Positions 1 to 10,202 of a stretch of DNA of 64,000 bases are shown here, in pieces. A program made the position numbers and the translations under genes. Under the pieces are notes generated by a model. The model saw only the letters and a program-made list of their open reading frames with translations, was not told where the DNA came from and searched no databases. Each line of letters opens with the position of its first letter. The first letter of the stretch is position 1. Source of the stretch: Mycobacterium shigaense (lineage in GTDB: Bacteria; Actinomycetota; Actinomycetes; Mycobacteriales; Mycobacteriaceae). The stretch lies in NCBI RefSeq assembly GCF_002356315.1, contig NZ_AP018164.1, positions 2,170,001 to 2,234,000 on the forward strand, given 5' to 3'.

Positions 1-380
1 CCGACCAGATGTTGACGCCGCGACCGCAACCGGCCGACGGTGTCAGCATCGCCCCGAAGATCACCGTCGAGGAGGCGCGGGTGCGCTGGGATCTGCCGGC
101 GCCCGTGGTGGAGCGCCGGATTCGCGCCGTCACGCCTAATCCCGGCGCCTGGACACAGATCGGTGAGCTGCGCGTCAAGCTCGGTCCCGTTCAGATCGAC
201 GCCAGCGCGCCAGAACCGTTGCCGCCCGGCATAATTCGCGTAGACCGAAAAAGCGTGTGGATCGGCACCGGCTCGGATCCGGTGCGGCTGGGCCAGCTGC
301 AGCCACCCGGGAAAAAGCCGATGAACGCCGTCGACTGGGCCCGCGGGGCCCGGCTCGACAGCGCCGCGCGGGCCTCATGA
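1..380 (+). CDS. fmt: Methionyl-tRNA formyltransferase, C-terminal part (5' end outside window)
   Basis: Only the last 126 or so residues are present; the frame is open from base 3 and ends with TGA at 378-380. Fmt formylates initiator methionyl-tRNA using 10-formyl-tetrahydrofolate. What is visible is the C-terminal tRNA-binding OB-fold domain, including NPNPGAW-like (here [19 protein letters not shown]) and [18 protein letters not shown], which are typical of this family. The stop overlaps the start of rsmB as ATGA, so the two are probably translationally coupled. The fmt-rsmB order is widespread in bacteria and matches the M. tuberculosis arrangement. The catalytic Asn-His-Asp residues lie outside the window. 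Confidence 0.95.
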   Translation, partial: DQMLTPRPQPADGVSIAPKITVEEARVRWDLPAPVVERRIRAVTPNPGAWTQIGELRVKLGPVQIDASAPEPLPPGIIRVDRKSVWIGTGSDPVRLGQLQPPGKKPMNAVDWARGARLDSAARAS

Positions 381-1774
381 CCCCGGCCCCGAACCAGCGC
401 CGGCCCGCCCAGCCGCGACGGCGCAAGCCACTCGACCCGGCCCGGGCGGCGGCGTTTCAGGTGCTGCGGGCCGTCAGCGAGCGCGACGCATACGCGAACC
501 TGGCGCTGCCCGCGCTGCTGCGCGAGCGCGGCATCACGGGCCGGGACGCCGCGTTCGCCACCGAGCTGACCTACGGCACCTGCCGCAGTCGCGGCCTGCT
601 CGACGCCGTCATCGGCGCCGCGGCCGGTCGCCCGCCGGAGGCGATCAATCCGGTGCTACTCGACCTGCTTCGGCTGGGCACCTATCAGCTGCTGCGCACC
701 CGGGTCGACGCACACGCCGCGGTTTCCACCACCGTAGAGCAAGCCGGTATCGAATTCGATTCGGCGCGAGCGGGTTTCGTCAACGGTGTGCTGCGCACCA
801 TCTCCGGGCGCGACGAGAAGTCGTGGATCGACGAGCTGGCGCCCGACCCGTCGCGGGATCCCGTCGGGCACGCCGCGTTCGTGCATGCCCATCCGCGCTG
901 GATCGCCCAGGCCTTCGCCGACGCGCTCGGCGCCGATGCCGGAGAGCTAGAGGCACTGTTGGCCAGCGACGACGAGCGGCCCCAGGTGCACCTGGCGGCG
1001 CGCCCCGGCGTGCTGAGCGCGGCGGAGCTGGCCTCCCAATTGGATCCAGCCGTGGGTGGCACGGTCGGCCGGTACTCGCCGTATGCCGTGTACCTGGCGG
1101 GCGGCGATCCCGGACAGGTGGCGGCGGTGCGCGACGGCCAGGCTCTGGTCCAGGACGAGGGCAGCCAGCTGGTGGCCCGCGCGCTCACGCTGGCGCGGGT
1201 GGACGGCGACGGCGGGCGGTGGCTGGACCTGTGCGCCGGGCCGGGTGGCAAGACGGCGCTGCTGGCCGCGCTGGGCGCCGAGACCGGCGCGCGGGTCACG
1301 GCGATCGAGCCGTCGCCCGCGCGTGCGGACCTGGTCGCCGAGAACACCCGCGGCCTCGGCGTCGAGCTGCTGCGGGTCGACGGCCGCGAGAGCGGGCTCG
1401 AGCCGGGCTTCGACCGGGTGCTCGTCGACGCGCCCTGCACCGGGCTGGGGGCGTTGCGGCGGCGCCCGGAGGCCCGTTGGCGGCGCCAGCCGACCGACGT
1501 GCCCACGTTGACCCAGCTGCAACGCGAACTGCTGGCCGCCGCGATCGCGCTGACCCGGCCGGGCGGTGTGGTGCTCTACGCCACCTGCTCGCCGCACCTG
1601 GCCGAGACCGTCGGCGTCGTCGCCGATGCGCTGCGCCGCCATCCGGTGTCCGCGTTGGATACCCCGCCGCTGTTCGCGCCGGCCGATGTGGGCCCGGGAC
1701 CCTACGGGCAGCTCTGGCCGCACCGGCACGGCACCGACGCGATGTTCGCCGCCGCGCTGCGCCGCCTGGCGTGA
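377..1774 (+). CDS. rsmB: 16S rRNA (cytosine-C5) methyltransferase RsmB/Fmu
   Basis: Predicted 465-residue SAM-dependent enzyme that methylates C967-type positions of 16S rRNA. An N-terminal NusB-like RNA-binding domain (about residues 25-150) is followed by a Rossmann methyltransferase domain. The SAM loop [11 protein letters not shown] is near residue 283. The two conserved cysteines of m5C methyltransferases are seen as DAPCTGLG (Cys354) and YATCSPH (Cys404). The ATG at 377 was chosen because it overlaps the fmt stop (ATGA) and gives the family N-terminus; the frame is open further upstream, but that part is fmt read in another frame. Transcription is probably shared with fmt. Confidence 0.95.
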   Translation: MTPAPNQRRPAQPRRRKPLDPARAAAFQVLRAVSERDAYANLALPALLRERGITGRDAAFATELTYGTCRSRGLLDAVIGAAAGRPPEAINPVLLDLLRLGTYQLLRTRVDAHAAVSTTVEQAGIEFDSARAGFVNGVLRTISGRDEKSWIDELAPDPSRDPVGHAAFVHAHPRWIAQAFADALGADAGELEALLASDDERPQVHLAARPGVLSAAELASQLDPAVGGTVGRYSPYAVYLAGGDPGQVAAVRDGQALVQDEGSQLVARALTLARVDGDGGRWLDLCAGPGGKTALLAALGAETGARVTAIEPSPARADLVAENTRGLGVELLRVDGRESGLEPGFDRVLVDAPCTGLGALRRRPEARWRRQPTDVPTLTQLQRELLAAAIALTRPGGVVLYATCSPHLAETVGVVADALRRHPVSALDTPPLFAPADVGPGPYGQLWPHRHGTDAMFAAALRRLA

Positions 1775-1793
1775 GGCCGGCCGCCGGGCTCAG

Positions 1794-1799
1794 TAGTGT
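1794..1799 (+). promoter_or_regulatory. -10 box for leaderless rpe transcript
   Basis: TAGTGT fits the mycobacterial TANNNT -10 consensus and ends 7 nt before the rpe ATG, so transcription would begin at or next to the start codon. No Shine-Dalgarno sequence precedes the ATG. Inferred from spacing only. Confidence 0.5.
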
Positions 1800-1806
1800 G
1801 GCGCAC

Positions 1807-2505
1807 ATGCCTGGCAGCGCAGAACGTGTGACGGACGCCCTGATCGCGCCCTCGATCCTGGCGGCGGATTTCGCCCGGCTGGCCGACGAGGCGGCGGCCG
1901 TGGCCGGCGCCGACTGGCTGCACGTCGACGTGATGGACGGCCACTTCGTGCCCAACCTCACGATCGGGTTGCCCGTCGTCGAGAGCCTGCTGGCCGCCAC
2001 CCGCATTCCGATGGACTGCCATCTGATGATCGACGATCCCGACCGCTGGGCCCCGCCCTACGCCGAGGCGGGCGCCTATAACGTCACATTCCACGCCGAG
2101 GCCACCGAGAATCCCATCGGCGTGGGCCGCGACATTCGCGCGGCGGGCGCCAAGGCCGGCATCAGCGTCAAGCCGAAGACGCCGCTGGAGCCCTACCTGG
2201 AAATCCTGCCGCACTTCGACACCCTGCTGATCATGTCGGTGGAGCCCGGCTTCGGCGGCCAGAGCTTCATCCCCGACGTGCTGAGCAAGGTCCGTACCGT
2301 CCGCAAACTGGTCGACTCGGGGGAGTTGACGATCCTGGTGGAGATCGACGGGGGCATCAACGCGGACACGATCGAGCAGGCCGCCGAGGCAGGCGTCGAC
2401 TGCTTTGTCGCCGGTTCGGCCGTCTACGGGGCCGACGACCCGGCGGCCGCGGTGGCGGCGCTGCGCCGCCAGGCCGTAGCCGCGTCGCCGCACCTACGCA
2501 GATGA
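1807..2505 (+). CDS. rpe: Ribulose-phosphate 3-epimerase
   Basis: Predicted 232-residue TIM-barrel enzyme that interconverts D-ribulose 5-phosphate and D-xylulose 5-phosphate in the pentose phosphate pathway. The N-terminal [13 protein letters not shown] and the metal-site segment [13 protein letters not shown] (Asp41, His46) are diagnostic, as is the distal EIDGGIN (Asp181). The length is normal for the family (about 225). The ATG at 1807 is preferred because it follows a -10-like box at leaderless spacing. The stop overlaps ribD as ATGA, so Rpe and RibD are probably co-translated. Its ribulose 5-phosphate is also the precursor that RibA2 uses, which makes the coupling to riboflavin genes sensible. 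Confidence 0.96.
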   Translation: MPGSAERVTDALIAPSILAADFARLADEAAAVAGADWLHVDVMDGHFVPNLTIGLPVVESLLAATRIPMDCHLMIDDPDRWAPPYAEAGAYNVTFHAEATENPIGVGRDIRAAGAKAGISVKPKTPLEPYLEILPHFDTLLIMSVEPGFGGQSFIPDVLSKVRTVRKLVDSGELTILVEIDGGINADTIEQAAEAGVDCFVAGSAVYGADDPAAAVAALRRQAVAASPHLRR

Positions 2506-3524
2506 CCGTTGACCAGGCCCGCATCGAAGCGGCGATGCGTCTGGCGATCGAGCACTCCGAGCGGGTCAAGGGCACCACGTACCCCAACCCGCCGGTCGGC
2601 GCCGTCATTCTGAACCTCGGCGGCGAGGTCGTCGGCGCCGGTGGCACCGCGCCGACCGGCGGCGGCCACGCCGAGGTGATGGCGTTGCGGCGGGCCGGGC
2701 GGTTGGCCGCCGGCGGCGTCGCCGTGGTCACCCTCGAGCCGTGCAACCACCACGGCAAAACGCCACCGTGCGTGGATGCCCTGCTGCGCGCAGGGGTGAC
2801 GACCGTCGTCTACGCGGTCACCGACCCCAACGACGTGGCGGCCGGCGGAGCGGCCCGGTTGTCGGAAGCGGGCGTGCAGGTGCAGTCCGGGGTGTTGGGC
2901 GACCAGGTGGCGGCCGGGCCGTTGCGGGAGTGGCTGCACAAGCAGCGAACCGGGTTGCCGCACGTCACGTGGAAATACGCCAGCAGCGTCGACGGGCGCA
3001 GCGCCGCCGCGGACGGGTCGAGTCAGTGGATCTCCAGCGAGGCCTCCCGTCTCGATGTACATCGTCGCCGCGGTGTCGCGGACGCGATCGTTGTCGGCAC
3101 CGGTACCGTGCTGGCCGACGATCCGGCGCTGACCGCACGGCTTCCCGACGGCTCGCTGGCGGCGAAGCAACCGCTGCGCGTCGTGGTCGGAAAGCGCGAA
3201 ATACATTCGGAAGCAAGGGTTCTCAACGACGATTCGCGCACCATGGTAATTCGTACCCACGATCCGACGGAGGTGCTGCAAGCGCTCGCCGACCGCACCG
3301 ACGTCCTGCTGGAGGGCGGTCCCACGCTCGCCGGCGCCTTCCTGCGGGCCGGGATGATCGACCGGATTCTGGTCTACGTGGCCCCAATCTTGTTGGGGGG
3401 CTCCGTCACCGCCGTCGACGACGTGGGGGTGCCAACCCTGGCCAAGGCGCTGCGCTGGCAGTTCGAGGGCGTCGACCGGGCGGGCCCGGATCTGGTGCTC
3501 AGCCTGGTGCCGCACCGCGGCTAG
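2502..3524 (+). CDS. ribD: Bifunctional riboflavin deaminase/reductase RibD (RibG)
   Basis: Predicted 340-residue enzyme for steps two and three of riboflavin synthesis: deamination of the pyrimidine intermediate and NADPH-dependent reduction of its ribosyl group. The N-terminal deaminase carries the zinc motif HAE (His56-Ala-Glu58) and [11 protein letters not shown] (Cys81, Cys90). The C-terminal reductase (about residues 150-335) has [12 protein letters not shown] and [18 protein letters not shown]. Start overlaps the rpe stop (ATGA). The gene ends five bases before the convergent p55 stop, so no room exists for a separate terminator. Confidence 0.96.
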   Translation: MTVDQARIEAAMRLAIEHSERVKGTTYPNPPVGAVILNLGGEVVGAGGTAPTGGGHAEVMALRRAGRLAAGGVAVVTLEPCNHHGKTPPCVDALLRAGVTTVVYAVTDPNDVAAGGAARLSEAGVQVQSGVLGDQVAAGPLREWLHKQRTGLPHVTWKYASSVDGRSAAADGSSQWISSEASRLDVHRRRGVADAIVVGTGTVLADDPALTARLPDGSLAAKQPLRVVVGKREIHSEARVLNDDSRTMVIRTHDPTEVLQALADRTDVLLEGGPTLAGAFLRAGMIDRILVYVAPILLGGSVTAVDDVGVPTLAKALRWQFEGVDRAGPDLVLSLVPHRG

Positions 3525-3529
3525 CGCGC

Positions 3530-5095
3530 CTAGCGCTCACCAAGGGCGAGCGCCTGCTCCTCGACCGCGACCTCCGGCTCCTCGGCGTGGTCCTTGCGGC
3601 CGCCCAGCAGCAGGCCCAGCAGCGCACCCACCACGCAGATGCCGACAGTCGCCGCGAAGATGTCGCCGTACATCATCGCGAACGCCTTGAGATACAAAGT
3701 GCCCTGGGCCGCAATGCGTTCCAGCAACGTGGCGTCGGGCGGGATCTTCGCCGACAGGCCCTGCACGATCTGGTTGAACCGGTACAGGCCCCAGGCGCTC
3801 AGCGCCGCGATGCCGATCAACATGCCGGTATTGCGGGCCACCACCACCGCCGCCGAGGCGATGCCGTGTTGAGCCGACGGGACGGCGCGCAAGGCGGCCG
3901 ACGTCAGCGGTCCGATCACCAGGCCAAGCCCCACGCCGGCCACCAACAGGTCGGTGTGCAGCAGCGGCAGGGTGATGCCGAAGACGTTGTGGTGCTGCTG
4001 AAGTACTTCCGTCCCGTACTGGCCCCAGTAGTGGATCAGCCAGTAACCGTAGGCCGCGATCAGCAACCCGGCGAACGCCATCACCCGGTCGCCGACCCGG
4101 GTGGCGAGCAGACCGCCCGCCACGGCACCGATCGGCAGCGCGATCAAAAACCAGGTCAGCAACCCGGCCGCGTCGGTCTGGCTCATCTGCAGCACGCCCT
4201 GGCCGAACAGCTCGACGTCGACCAGCGTCACCATCAGCGCGGCACCAGCGCACAGCGAGGCGCCCAACGAGGCCAGGAATGGCCGGAAGCGCACCCCGGT
4301 CGGTTCGATCAACCGGGTGCGCGCGAAGCGCTCCCAGATGATGAACGCCACCGCGACGACGATCGCCGCGACCACCAGCGGGGCCCCGTAGCTGGGCAGG
4401 ATCTGTTTGCCGTCGGGCGCCGGGTTGTAGAGCCCGATGACCGCGAGGCCCAGCGCGACGGCCAGCAGCACGCCGCCCACCAGGTCGATCTTCTCCGGGT
4501 TGTCGACCCGTGTGCGTGACGGCAGGCTGAACTGGATCATCACCATGGCGACCAGGGTCAGCGGCACGTTCAGCCAGAACACCCACTGCCAGTTGTGGAA
4601 CAGCCAGACGACCGCGATCCCGTACAGCGGACCGAGCACCATGCCGAGTTCCTGGGCGGCACCGATGCCGCCCAGGACACCAGCGCGGTTGCGCTGTGCC
4701 CACAGGTCGGCGCCCAGCGCCAGCGTGACCGGCAGCAACGCGCCGCTGGCCACGCCCTGGATGGTCCGTCCGGTGATCAGCATGGGGAAGTCGCCCCAAT
4801 GCCCGGCCAGCGCCGTGACCACCGAGCCGACGATGAACAGCGCCAAGCTGGCCTGCAGCAGCAGCTTGCGGCCGAAGCGGTCGGATGCCCGGCCCAGCAG
4901 TGGCATGGCGGCGATGTAGCCCAGCAGGTACATCGTGATGATCCAGGTGATGCGCTGCAGCTGGTTAACCGGGATTCCGACATCGCTCATGATGTCGCGG
5001 ATGAGCGTGACGACGACGTAGGCGTCCAGCGCACCCAGCAGTACGGCCAGGCTGCCCGCGCCGATCGCGACGCCGCGCCCTGCTCGCGAGCTCAT
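3530..5095 (-). CDS. MFS efflux transporter P55 (Rv1410c-like)
   Basis: Predicted 521-residue major facilitator superfamily protein with about 14 membrane segments, of the DHA2-type drug exporters. Visible signatures include [14 protein letters not shown] (loop 2-3, GxxxDRxGRK) and [24 protein letters not shown] (motif region of helix 5). In M. tuberculosis the homologue works with LprG in exporting triacylglycerides and other lipids and in drug tolerance. The start at 5095 matches the recalled M. tuberculosis N-terminus; the frame continues 14 codons upstream into lprG. Its ATG overlaps the lprG stop by one base (TGATG), which supports translational coupling. Transporter class is certain; substrate is by analogy. 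Confidence 0.93.
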   Translation of the reverse strand: MSSRAGRGVAIGAGSLAVLLGALDAYVVVTLIRDIMSDVGIPVNQLQRITWIITMYLLGYIAAMPLLGRASDRFGRKLLLQASLALFIVGSVVTALAGHWGDFPMLITGRTIQGVASGALLPVTLALGADLWAQRNRAGVLGGIGAAQELGMVLGPLYGIAVVWLFHNWQWVFWLNVPLTLVAMVMIQFSLPSRTRVDNPEKIDLVGGVLLAVALGLAVIGLYNPAPDGKQILPSYGAPLVVAAIVVAVAFIIWERFARTRLIEPTGVRFRPFLASLGASLCAGAALMVTLVDVELFGQGVLQMSQTDAAGLLTWFLIALPIGAVAGGLLATRVGDRVMAFAGLLIAAYGYWLIHYWGQYGTEVLQQHHNVFGITLPLLHTDLLVAGVGLGLVIGPLTSAALRAVPSAQHGIASAAVVVARNTGMLIGIAALSAWGLYRFNQIVQGLSAKIPPDATLLERIAAQGTLYLKAFAMMYGDIFAATVGICVVGALLGLLLGGRKDHAEEPEVAVEEQALALGER

Positions 5096-5799
5096 CAGCT
5101 CACCGGAGGCTTGGTGACCGTGACCAGCTGGCCCCAATTCGACAAGGTCATCTGGACGGAGTTACCCGAGCTCTTCTGCAAGTTGGCCTGGACCAGCTGG
5201 TGGTCGCCGGACTCCTGGATCCAGACGGTGCTGGGCAGCGCCTGGGTCGCGTTGAACTGCGGCGCGATCTTGTTCACGGCATCGGCCGAGACGTTGCCGC
5301 TGATCTTGATGGTGCTCTGCCCGTTGATGGTCTCGCGGCCCTCGGCCTTGGCGTTGCTGAAGTTCGACAGCACGTTGGCCAGGCCGGTGTCGGGGTTGAG
5401 GATCGCCGAGACGTCGTAGATGTCGGAGGCCTTACCGAAGTCGCTCCACTTGTTCGGGGTGAGCGTCGCGTACAGCACCGAGTCGTAGACCACGAAGTTG
5501 GCGTCGATGTCCGAGCCCGCCAGGCTCAGCCGTGCGTCGCCCGACGCGGCGGTGCTGGGAGTGAGCGTGAGGTCGCCGTTGAGCGTCTTGATCGGCAATC
5601 CCTGGATCTTGCCTTGCACCGACAGCACCAGGTGCACGCTCTTGACGTTCTTGGTGGTGTCGGCCGATTGCTTGACCAGTGTGGTGGCGTCGGGCAATGG
5701 TGCGCCGCTTTGCTTCGAACCGGACGAGCAGCCGGCGATCAGGGCGGTGAGGATGCTGAGGGAGACGAGGACGACCGATAGACGGCGACGGGTCTGCAT
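5095..5799 (-). CDS. lprG: Lipoprotein LprG
   Basis: Predicted 234-residue exported lipoprotein of the LppX_LprAFG family. A charged N-terminus and hydrophobic stretch end in the lipobox LIAGCSSG, so the mature protein is anchored by a diacylated cysteine. The mature domain is the lipid-binding half-barrel that, in M. tuberculosis, carries triacylated glycolipids such as lipoarabinomannan and triacylglycerol. The gene is directly upstream of and overlaps the P55 transporter gene, the conserved functional pair. The ATG at 5799 lies 6 nt after a TACGAT -10 box, pointing to a leaderless mRNA. Divergent from ribE with about 130 bp between start codons. Confidence 0.95.
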   Translation of the reverse strand: MQTRRRLSVVLVSLSILTALIAGCSSGSKQSGAPLPDATTLVKQSADTTKNVKSVHLVLSVQGKIQGLPIKTLNGDLTLTPSTAASGDARLSLAGSDIDANFVVYDSVLYATLTPNKWSDFGKASDIYDVSAILNPDTGLANVLSNFSNAKAEGRETINGQSTIKISGNVSADAVNKIAPQFNATQALPSTVWIQESGDHQLVQANLQKSSGNSVQMTLSNWGQLVTVTKPPVS

Positions 5800-5805
5800 A
5801 TCTGC

Positions 5806-5811
5806 ATCGTA
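5806..5811 (-). promoter_or_regulatory. -10 box for leaderless lprG-p55 transcript
   Basis: On the minus strand TACGAT is followed by six bases and the lprG ATG. This is the standard mycobacterial leaderless spacing; no Shine-Dalgarno sequence is visible. Confidence 0.6.
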
Positions 5812-5917
5812 GAGGGTGCGGGTGACCGCGCCCGGGAACGCCGGGTCCCCATCCGCGCTTGGCGGGGGAGTCTGCGGTACTTGTCCCGGCCGCTCACCAG
5901 GCAAAGCGCCGGCCAAC

Positions 5918-5923
5918 TAGCCT
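5918..5923 (+). promoter_or_regulatory. -10 box for leaderless ribE transcript
   Basis: TAGCCT followed by six bases and the ribE ATG at 5930. The same hexamer and spacing recur upstream of uvrC. Confidence 0.6.
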
Positions 5924-5929
5924 GGTGCA

Positions 5930-6532
5930 ATGTTCACCGGAATTGTCGAGGAACTCGGCGAGGTCACCGGCCGCGACGTGCTCGCCGACGCGGCTCGCCT
6001 GACGATCCGCGGGCCCGTCGTGACCGCCGACGCCGGCCACGGCGATTCGATCGCCGTCAACGGCGTGTGCCTGACGGTCGCCGAGCTGTTGCCCGATGGG
6101 CAGTTCACCGCCGACGTGATGGGGGAGACGCTGAGCCGCTCCAACCTGGGCGCCCTGCAGGCCGGCAGCCGGGTGAACCTGGAGCGGGCCGCGGCCATCA
6201 ACAGCCGGCTGGGCGGGCACATTGTGCAGGGGCATGTCGACGGAACCGGTCAGGTGGTGTCCCGCACGCCGTCGGAGCATTGGGAAGTGGTTCGCATCGA
6301 GGTCCCGGCGGACGTGGCCCGCTACGTCGTCGAGAAGGGGTCGATCACCGTGGACGGGATCTCGCTGACGGTGTCCGGCCTGGGCGCCCAGCCACGGGAC
6401 TGGTTCGAGGTTTCGCTGATCCCGACCACCAGGGAGCTGACCACGCTGGGCAGCGCCCCGGTCGGCACACACGTCAATCTCGAGGTGGACGTGATCGCGA
6501 AATACGTTGAGCGCCTGATGGAGTCGAAGTAG
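5930..6532 (+). CDS. ribE: Riboflavin synthase, alpha subunit
   Basis: Predicted 200-residue enzyme catalysing the dismutation of two 6,7-dimethyl-8-ribityllumazine molecules to riboflavin, the last step of the pathway. Two tandem lumazine-binding repeats are visible: MFTGIVEELGEV with GDSIAVNGVCLTV in the first half, and GGHIVQGHVDGTG with GSITVDGISLTV in the second. Called ribC in M. tuberculosis naming. Length is normal. The gene is separated from ribA2-ribH by a TM2 gene and an unassigned stretch, so it is probably transcribed on its own from the leaderless promoter. Confidence 0.96.
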   Translation: MFTGIVEELGEVTGRDVLADAARLTIRGPVVTADAGHGDSIAVNGVCLTVAELLPDGQFTADVMGETLSRSNLGALQAGSRVNLERAAAINSRLGGHIVQGHVDGTGQVVSRTPSEHWEVVRIEVPADVARYVVEKGSITVDGISLTVSGLGAQPRDWFEVSLIPTTRELTTLGSAPVGTHVNLEVDVIAKYVERLMESK

Positions 6533-6590
6533 TACCAGGGCTGCCCGGGGGGCTTGCGCGCCCGCCGCGACGTGTTGCCCCGTCGCACCC

Positions 6591-6611
6591 TCCAAGAATC
6601 TTCCAAGAATC
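6591..6611 (+). repeat. Tandem 10-mer direct repeat upstream of TM2 gene
   Basis: TCCAAGAATC occurs at 6591-6600 and again at 6602-6611, a period of 11 bases, about one helical turn. It lies 133 bp before the TM2 gene, in the 211-bp spacer after ribE. Could be a protein-binding site or chance. Confidence 0.4.
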
Positions 6612-6743
6612 CTCGGAGACCTCTCGCCCAGTGTTGCCGTGACCGACCCGAACTGGCCGGCATCCGTGACTGTCTCGGGCAGACACGGCAACCCAGGACT
6701 CCGGGTGATGTGCCCGGAACCTTCAAAAGAGAGGGAATAAACA

Positions 6744-7073
6744 ATGACGAGTCAAACCCCCGCGCCCGGTCGGTATCCCGATCCGAACGGCGGGCCCGGC
6801 AATGTCACGCCCTATGGTGGCGCCGCGCAAGGTATCGGTCCGTCGGGGCAGCCGCTGTCGGACAAGAGCAAAATGGTGGCGGGTTTACTGCAGATTTTTC
6901 TCGGCGGTTTGGGTATCGGTCGCTTCTACCTCGGCTACACGACCATCGGCATCCTGCAAATCGTGGTCACTGTTTTCACATTCGGAATCGGTGGTTTGTG
7001 GCCTTTTGTCGACGGAATCATGATCTTGTTGGGCAAGGTTCCCGACGCGCAGGGACACTCGCTGCGGGACTGA
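6744..7073 (+). CDS. TM2 domain membrane protein
   Basis: Predicted 109-residue protein. The first 45 residues are Pro/Gly-rich and probably cytoplasmic. They are followed by a TM2 domain: SKMVAGLLQIFLGGLGIGRF (helix 1), the FYLGY turn, then a second hydrophobic stretch (IGILQIVVTVFTFGIGGLW) and the conserved FVDGI. TM2 proteins are small two-helix membrane proteins with no agreed biochemical role in bacteria. A good Shine-Dalgarno (AGAGAGGG) precedes the ATG, unlike the leaderless neighbours. Function unknown; family assignment is firm. Confidence 0.88.
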   Translation: MTSQTPAPGRYPDPNGGPGNVTPYGGAAQGIGPSGQPLSDKSKMVAGLLQIFLGGLGIGRFYLGYTTIGILQIVVTVFTFGIGGLWPFVDGIMILLGKVPDAQGHSLRD

Positions 7074-7265
7074 GGCCGTTTCGCAACCCGCGGTGCGACA
7101 ACCGATTGCTGGCGGACCCGGACCTAGGGTTGCGGGCCCGCGATAGTGCCGCCAGCAGTTGGCGGAGAGCCGCGGCCTGCTGCCGCCCCGAATCGACGGG
7201 CATTCCTATCGGGGATGTTCCGGTTGCGCTCCGTACCGTCGCACGACCATCCCTTCCGCGACCAT

Positions 7266-7397
7266 TCAGATCCCCACCGGTACCGCCGTGTCGGGGCTGT
7301 GCGCTCCGGCGGCTTCAAGGGTGAACGTGATGGGGCCGCATCCGGCGGTGGCGAGCATCGCGAATGCGAGAAGAGTGGCGATGAGGAGTTTGCGTAT
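7266..7397 (-). pseudogene. Short lipoprotein-like reading frame without a normal start
   Basis: Read on the minus strand from 7397, the 43 residues begin IRKLLIATLLAF and run into the lipobox MLATAGCGP, a textbook lipoprotein signal followed by only about 22 mature residues. The codon where a start would be expected is ATA rather than ATG. A 14-bp tandem duplication (7387-7414) falls exactly on this start region; because 14 is not a multiple of three, the copies are read in different frames. The frame stays open further upstream (to 7565) but that extension has no recognisable content. It may be a decayed short lipoprotein gene, or use another start. Expression is doubtful. Confidence 0.35.
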
Positions 7398-7414
7398 GTG
7401 AGTTTGCGTATGTG
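7387..7414 (+). repeat. 14-bp perfect tandem duplication
   Basis: AGTTTGCGTATGTG is present twice head to tail (7387-7400 and 7401-7414). It lies over the expected translation start of the short lipoprotein-like frame on the minus strand and probably arose by replication slippage. Confidence 0.8.
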
Positions 7415-7670
7415 AGTAAGTTACGGGCTCGCCTTTTCCGACACGTTGCCGGGCAATATTTACATCCTTAATTGATATTCCTGATGTCGGGATCGGTAGC
7501 GTGTCGGCAATAAGAGATCCGGGAATGGAGGCCGACGACGAATTCGACGAGACCCGCCAGCGCACCGGCGATTGAGAATCGGCGAGCCCGGAACGGAGAA
7601 AGCACGCCGCGAGGGTCCCCTTGTCACTCGCGGCCTGCTAGCCGGTGATTTCGACGAGATCAGTGCCGGG

Positions 7671-7790
7671 TTAGACCGGAATCCATATTCCGCCGTTCCA
7701 GTAACCCCAGTGGTTTGCGCCCGGGTTCCAGACGATCTGGGCCCACGGGGGCGGCGTGTACCTGCTCAGACGCTCCGTCGGGGCTCGATG
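7671..7790 (-). pseudogene. Possible 3' remnant of a small secreted protein gene
   Basis: On the minus strand the last 25 codons read PPWAQIVWNPGANHWGYWNG and then GIWIPV before a TAA stop. Tails with W-N-P-x-x-N-x-W-G-x-W and a final I-P are a pattern I associate with small exported mycobacterial proteins. No signal peptide or plausible start lies upstream in the same frame; the frame runs on into ribA2 on the opposite strand. The most likely reading is a 3' gene fragment, but chance similarity cannot be excluded. Confidence 0.3.
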
Positions 7791-7837
7791 GACCCAGCCG
7801 CGAAAAAGCCGTGAATAACTGCGCCCGGGTCGTGGTT

Positions 7838-7869
7838 CATACTGGTTGTCACACACGACTTCGCGTGTG
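7838..7869 (+). promoter_or_regulatory. Putative ribA2 promoter and leader hairpin
   Basis: CATACT (7838-7843) resembles a -10 box and would start transcription near 7850. Immediately downstream CACACG-ACTTCG-CGTGTG (7852-7869) forms a six-base-pair hairpin with a six-base loop at the very 5' end of the mRNA. A Shine-Dalgarno-like AGCAAGG lies before the ATG at 7896. The hairpin could stabilise the mRNA or be an operator; I do not see the conserved FMN-riboswitch core. Confidence 0.35.
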
Positions 7870-7895
7870 GCCCGGGGCGACAGCAAGGTAGCAGG

Positions 7896-9173
7896 ATGAC
7901 GAGGTTGGATTCCGTCGAACGGGCGGTTGCCGACATTGCGGCCGGTAAGGCCGTGGTCGTCATCGACGACGAGGACCGGGAGAACGAAGGCGACCTGATC
8001 TTCGCCGCCGAGAAGGCGACGCCGGAGATGGTGGCGTTCATGGTGCGCTACACCTCCGGGTACCTCTGTGTCCCGCTGGACGGCGCCATCTGCGACCGGC
8101 TCGGGCTGCTGCCGATGTACGCGGTGAACCAGGACAAGCACGGCACCGCCTACACGGTCACCGTCGACGCACGTAACGGCGTGGGCACGGGCATCTCGGC
8201 TTCCGACCGGGCCACCACGATGCGGCTGCTCGCCGACCCGACCAGCGCCGCCGACGACTTCACCCGGCCCGGACACGTCGTACCGCTACGTGCCAAGGAC
8301 GGCGGCGTCCTGCGGCGCCCCGGCCACACCGAGGCCGCGGTCGACCTGGCCCGCATGGCGGGGCTGCAGCCCGCCGGGGCGATCTGCGAGATCGTCAGCC
8401 AGAAGGACGAAGGGTCGATGGCCCAGACCGACGAGCTGCGGGTCTTCGCCGACGAGCACGACCTCGCGCTGATCACCATCGCCGACATCATCGAATGGCG
8501 GCGCAAACACGAGAAGCACATCGCGCGCATCGCCGAAGCCCGCATCCCCACCCGGCACGGTGAGTTCAAGGCCATCGGTTACGCCAGCATCTACGAAGAG
8601 GTCGAGCATGTCGCGCTGGTGCGCGGCGACATCGGCGGGCTCAACGGCGAGGGCGACGACGTGTTGGTGCGCGTGCACTCCGAGTGCCTGACCGGCGACG
8701 TGTTCGGTTCCCGGCGCTGCGACTGCGGACCCCAGCTCGATGCCGCCATGGCGATGGTCGCCCGGGAGGGGCGCGGCGTCGTGCTGTACATGCGCGGCCA
8801 CGAGGGCCGCGGCATCGGCCTGATGCACAAGCTGCAGGCCTACCAGCTGCAGGATGCCGGCGAGGACACCGTCGACGCCAATCTCAAGCTCGGATTGCCC
8901 GCCGACGCACGCGATTACGGGATCGGCGCGCAGATCCTGGTCGACCTCGGTGTCCGCTCGATGCGGCTACTGACCAACAATCCGGCCAAGCGGGTGGGGC
9001 TGGACGGCTACGGGCTGCACATCATCGAACGCGTCTCGCTGCCGGTGCGAGCCAATGCCGAGAACATTCGTTACCTGATGACCAAACGAGACAAGATGGG
9101 ACACGACTTGGCCGGGCTGGACGAGTTTCACGAATCAGTCCATCTGCCAGGCGAATTCGGCGGTGCTCTGTGA
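7896..9173 (+). CDS. ribA2: Bifunctional DHBP synthase / GTP cyclohydrolase II
   Basis: Predicted 425-residue RibBA-type fusion supplying both early precursors of riboflavin. The N-terminal domain (about 1-205) makes 3,4-dihydroxy-2-butanone 4-phosphate from ribulose 5-phosphate and has the acidic metal motif [11 protein letters not shown] and the RHGGVLRRxGHTEA-like segment [16 protein letters not shown]. The C-terminal domain (about 210-420) is GTP cyclohydrolase II, with zinc ligands in [18 protein letters not shown] (Cys264, Cys275, Cys277) and the GHEGRGIGL loop. Both active sites look complete. It is followed after 49 bp by ribH, with which it probably forms an operon. Confidence 0.97.
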   Translation: MTRLDSVERAVADIAAGKAVVVIDDEDRENEGDLIFAAEKATPEMVAFMVRYTSGYLCVPLDGAICDRLGLLPMYAVNQDKHGTAYTVTVDARNGVGTGISASDRATTMRLLADPTSAADDFTRPGHVVPLRAKDGGVLRRPGHTEAAVDLARMAGLQPAGAICEIVSQKDEGSMAQTDELRVFADEHDLALITIADIIEWRRKHEKHIARIAEARIPTRHGEFKAIGYASIYEEVEHVALVRGDIGGLNGEGDDVLVRVHSECLTGDVFGSRRCDCGPQLDAAMAMVAREGRGVVLYMRGHEGRGIGLMHKLQAYQLQDAGEDTVDANLKLGLPADARDYGIGAQILVDLGVRSMRLLTNNPAKRVGLDGYGLHIIERVSLPVRANAENIRYLMTKRDKMGHDLAGLDEFHESVHLPGEFGGAL

Positions 9174-9210
9174 GTCGCGCCGGCGACGATGCAAAGCTTG
9201 GCGATACTGA

Positions 9211-10166
<956 letters not shown>

Positions 10167-10190
10167 ATACTGCCCTGGGCCGCGTCGTCG

Positions 10191-10196
10191 TAGGAT
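10191..10196 (+). promoter_or_regulatory. -10 box for leaderless lprH transcript
   Basis: TAGGAT followed by six bases and the lprH ATG at 10203; no Shine-Dalgarno sequence. Confidence 0.6.
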
Positions 10197-10202
10197 CGCC
10201 CG

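Larger units (their letters stand above)
7074..7895. other. 822-bp spacer between TM2 gene and ribA2
   Basis: No intact well-supported gene is visible. It holds a short minus-strand lipoprotein-like frame with a disrupted start (7266-7397), a minus-strand fragment resembling the end of small secreted mycobacterial proteins (7671-7790), a 14-bp tandem duplication (7387-7414), and the ribA2 promoter region. In M. tuberculosis small hypothetical genes occupy this interval; the remains here look eroded. Confidence 0.6.

Noticed and set aside
2741..4519. A 592-codon plus-strand frame over ribD and p55
   Set aside because: GC-driven shadow: its residues are low-complexity Arg/Gly/Gln-rich, and both underlying genes are clear family members in other frames.
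7801..7895. FMN riboswitch upstream of ribA2
   Set aside because: Only a short six-base-pair hairpin is present; I could not find the conserved multi-stem RFN core within the available leader.
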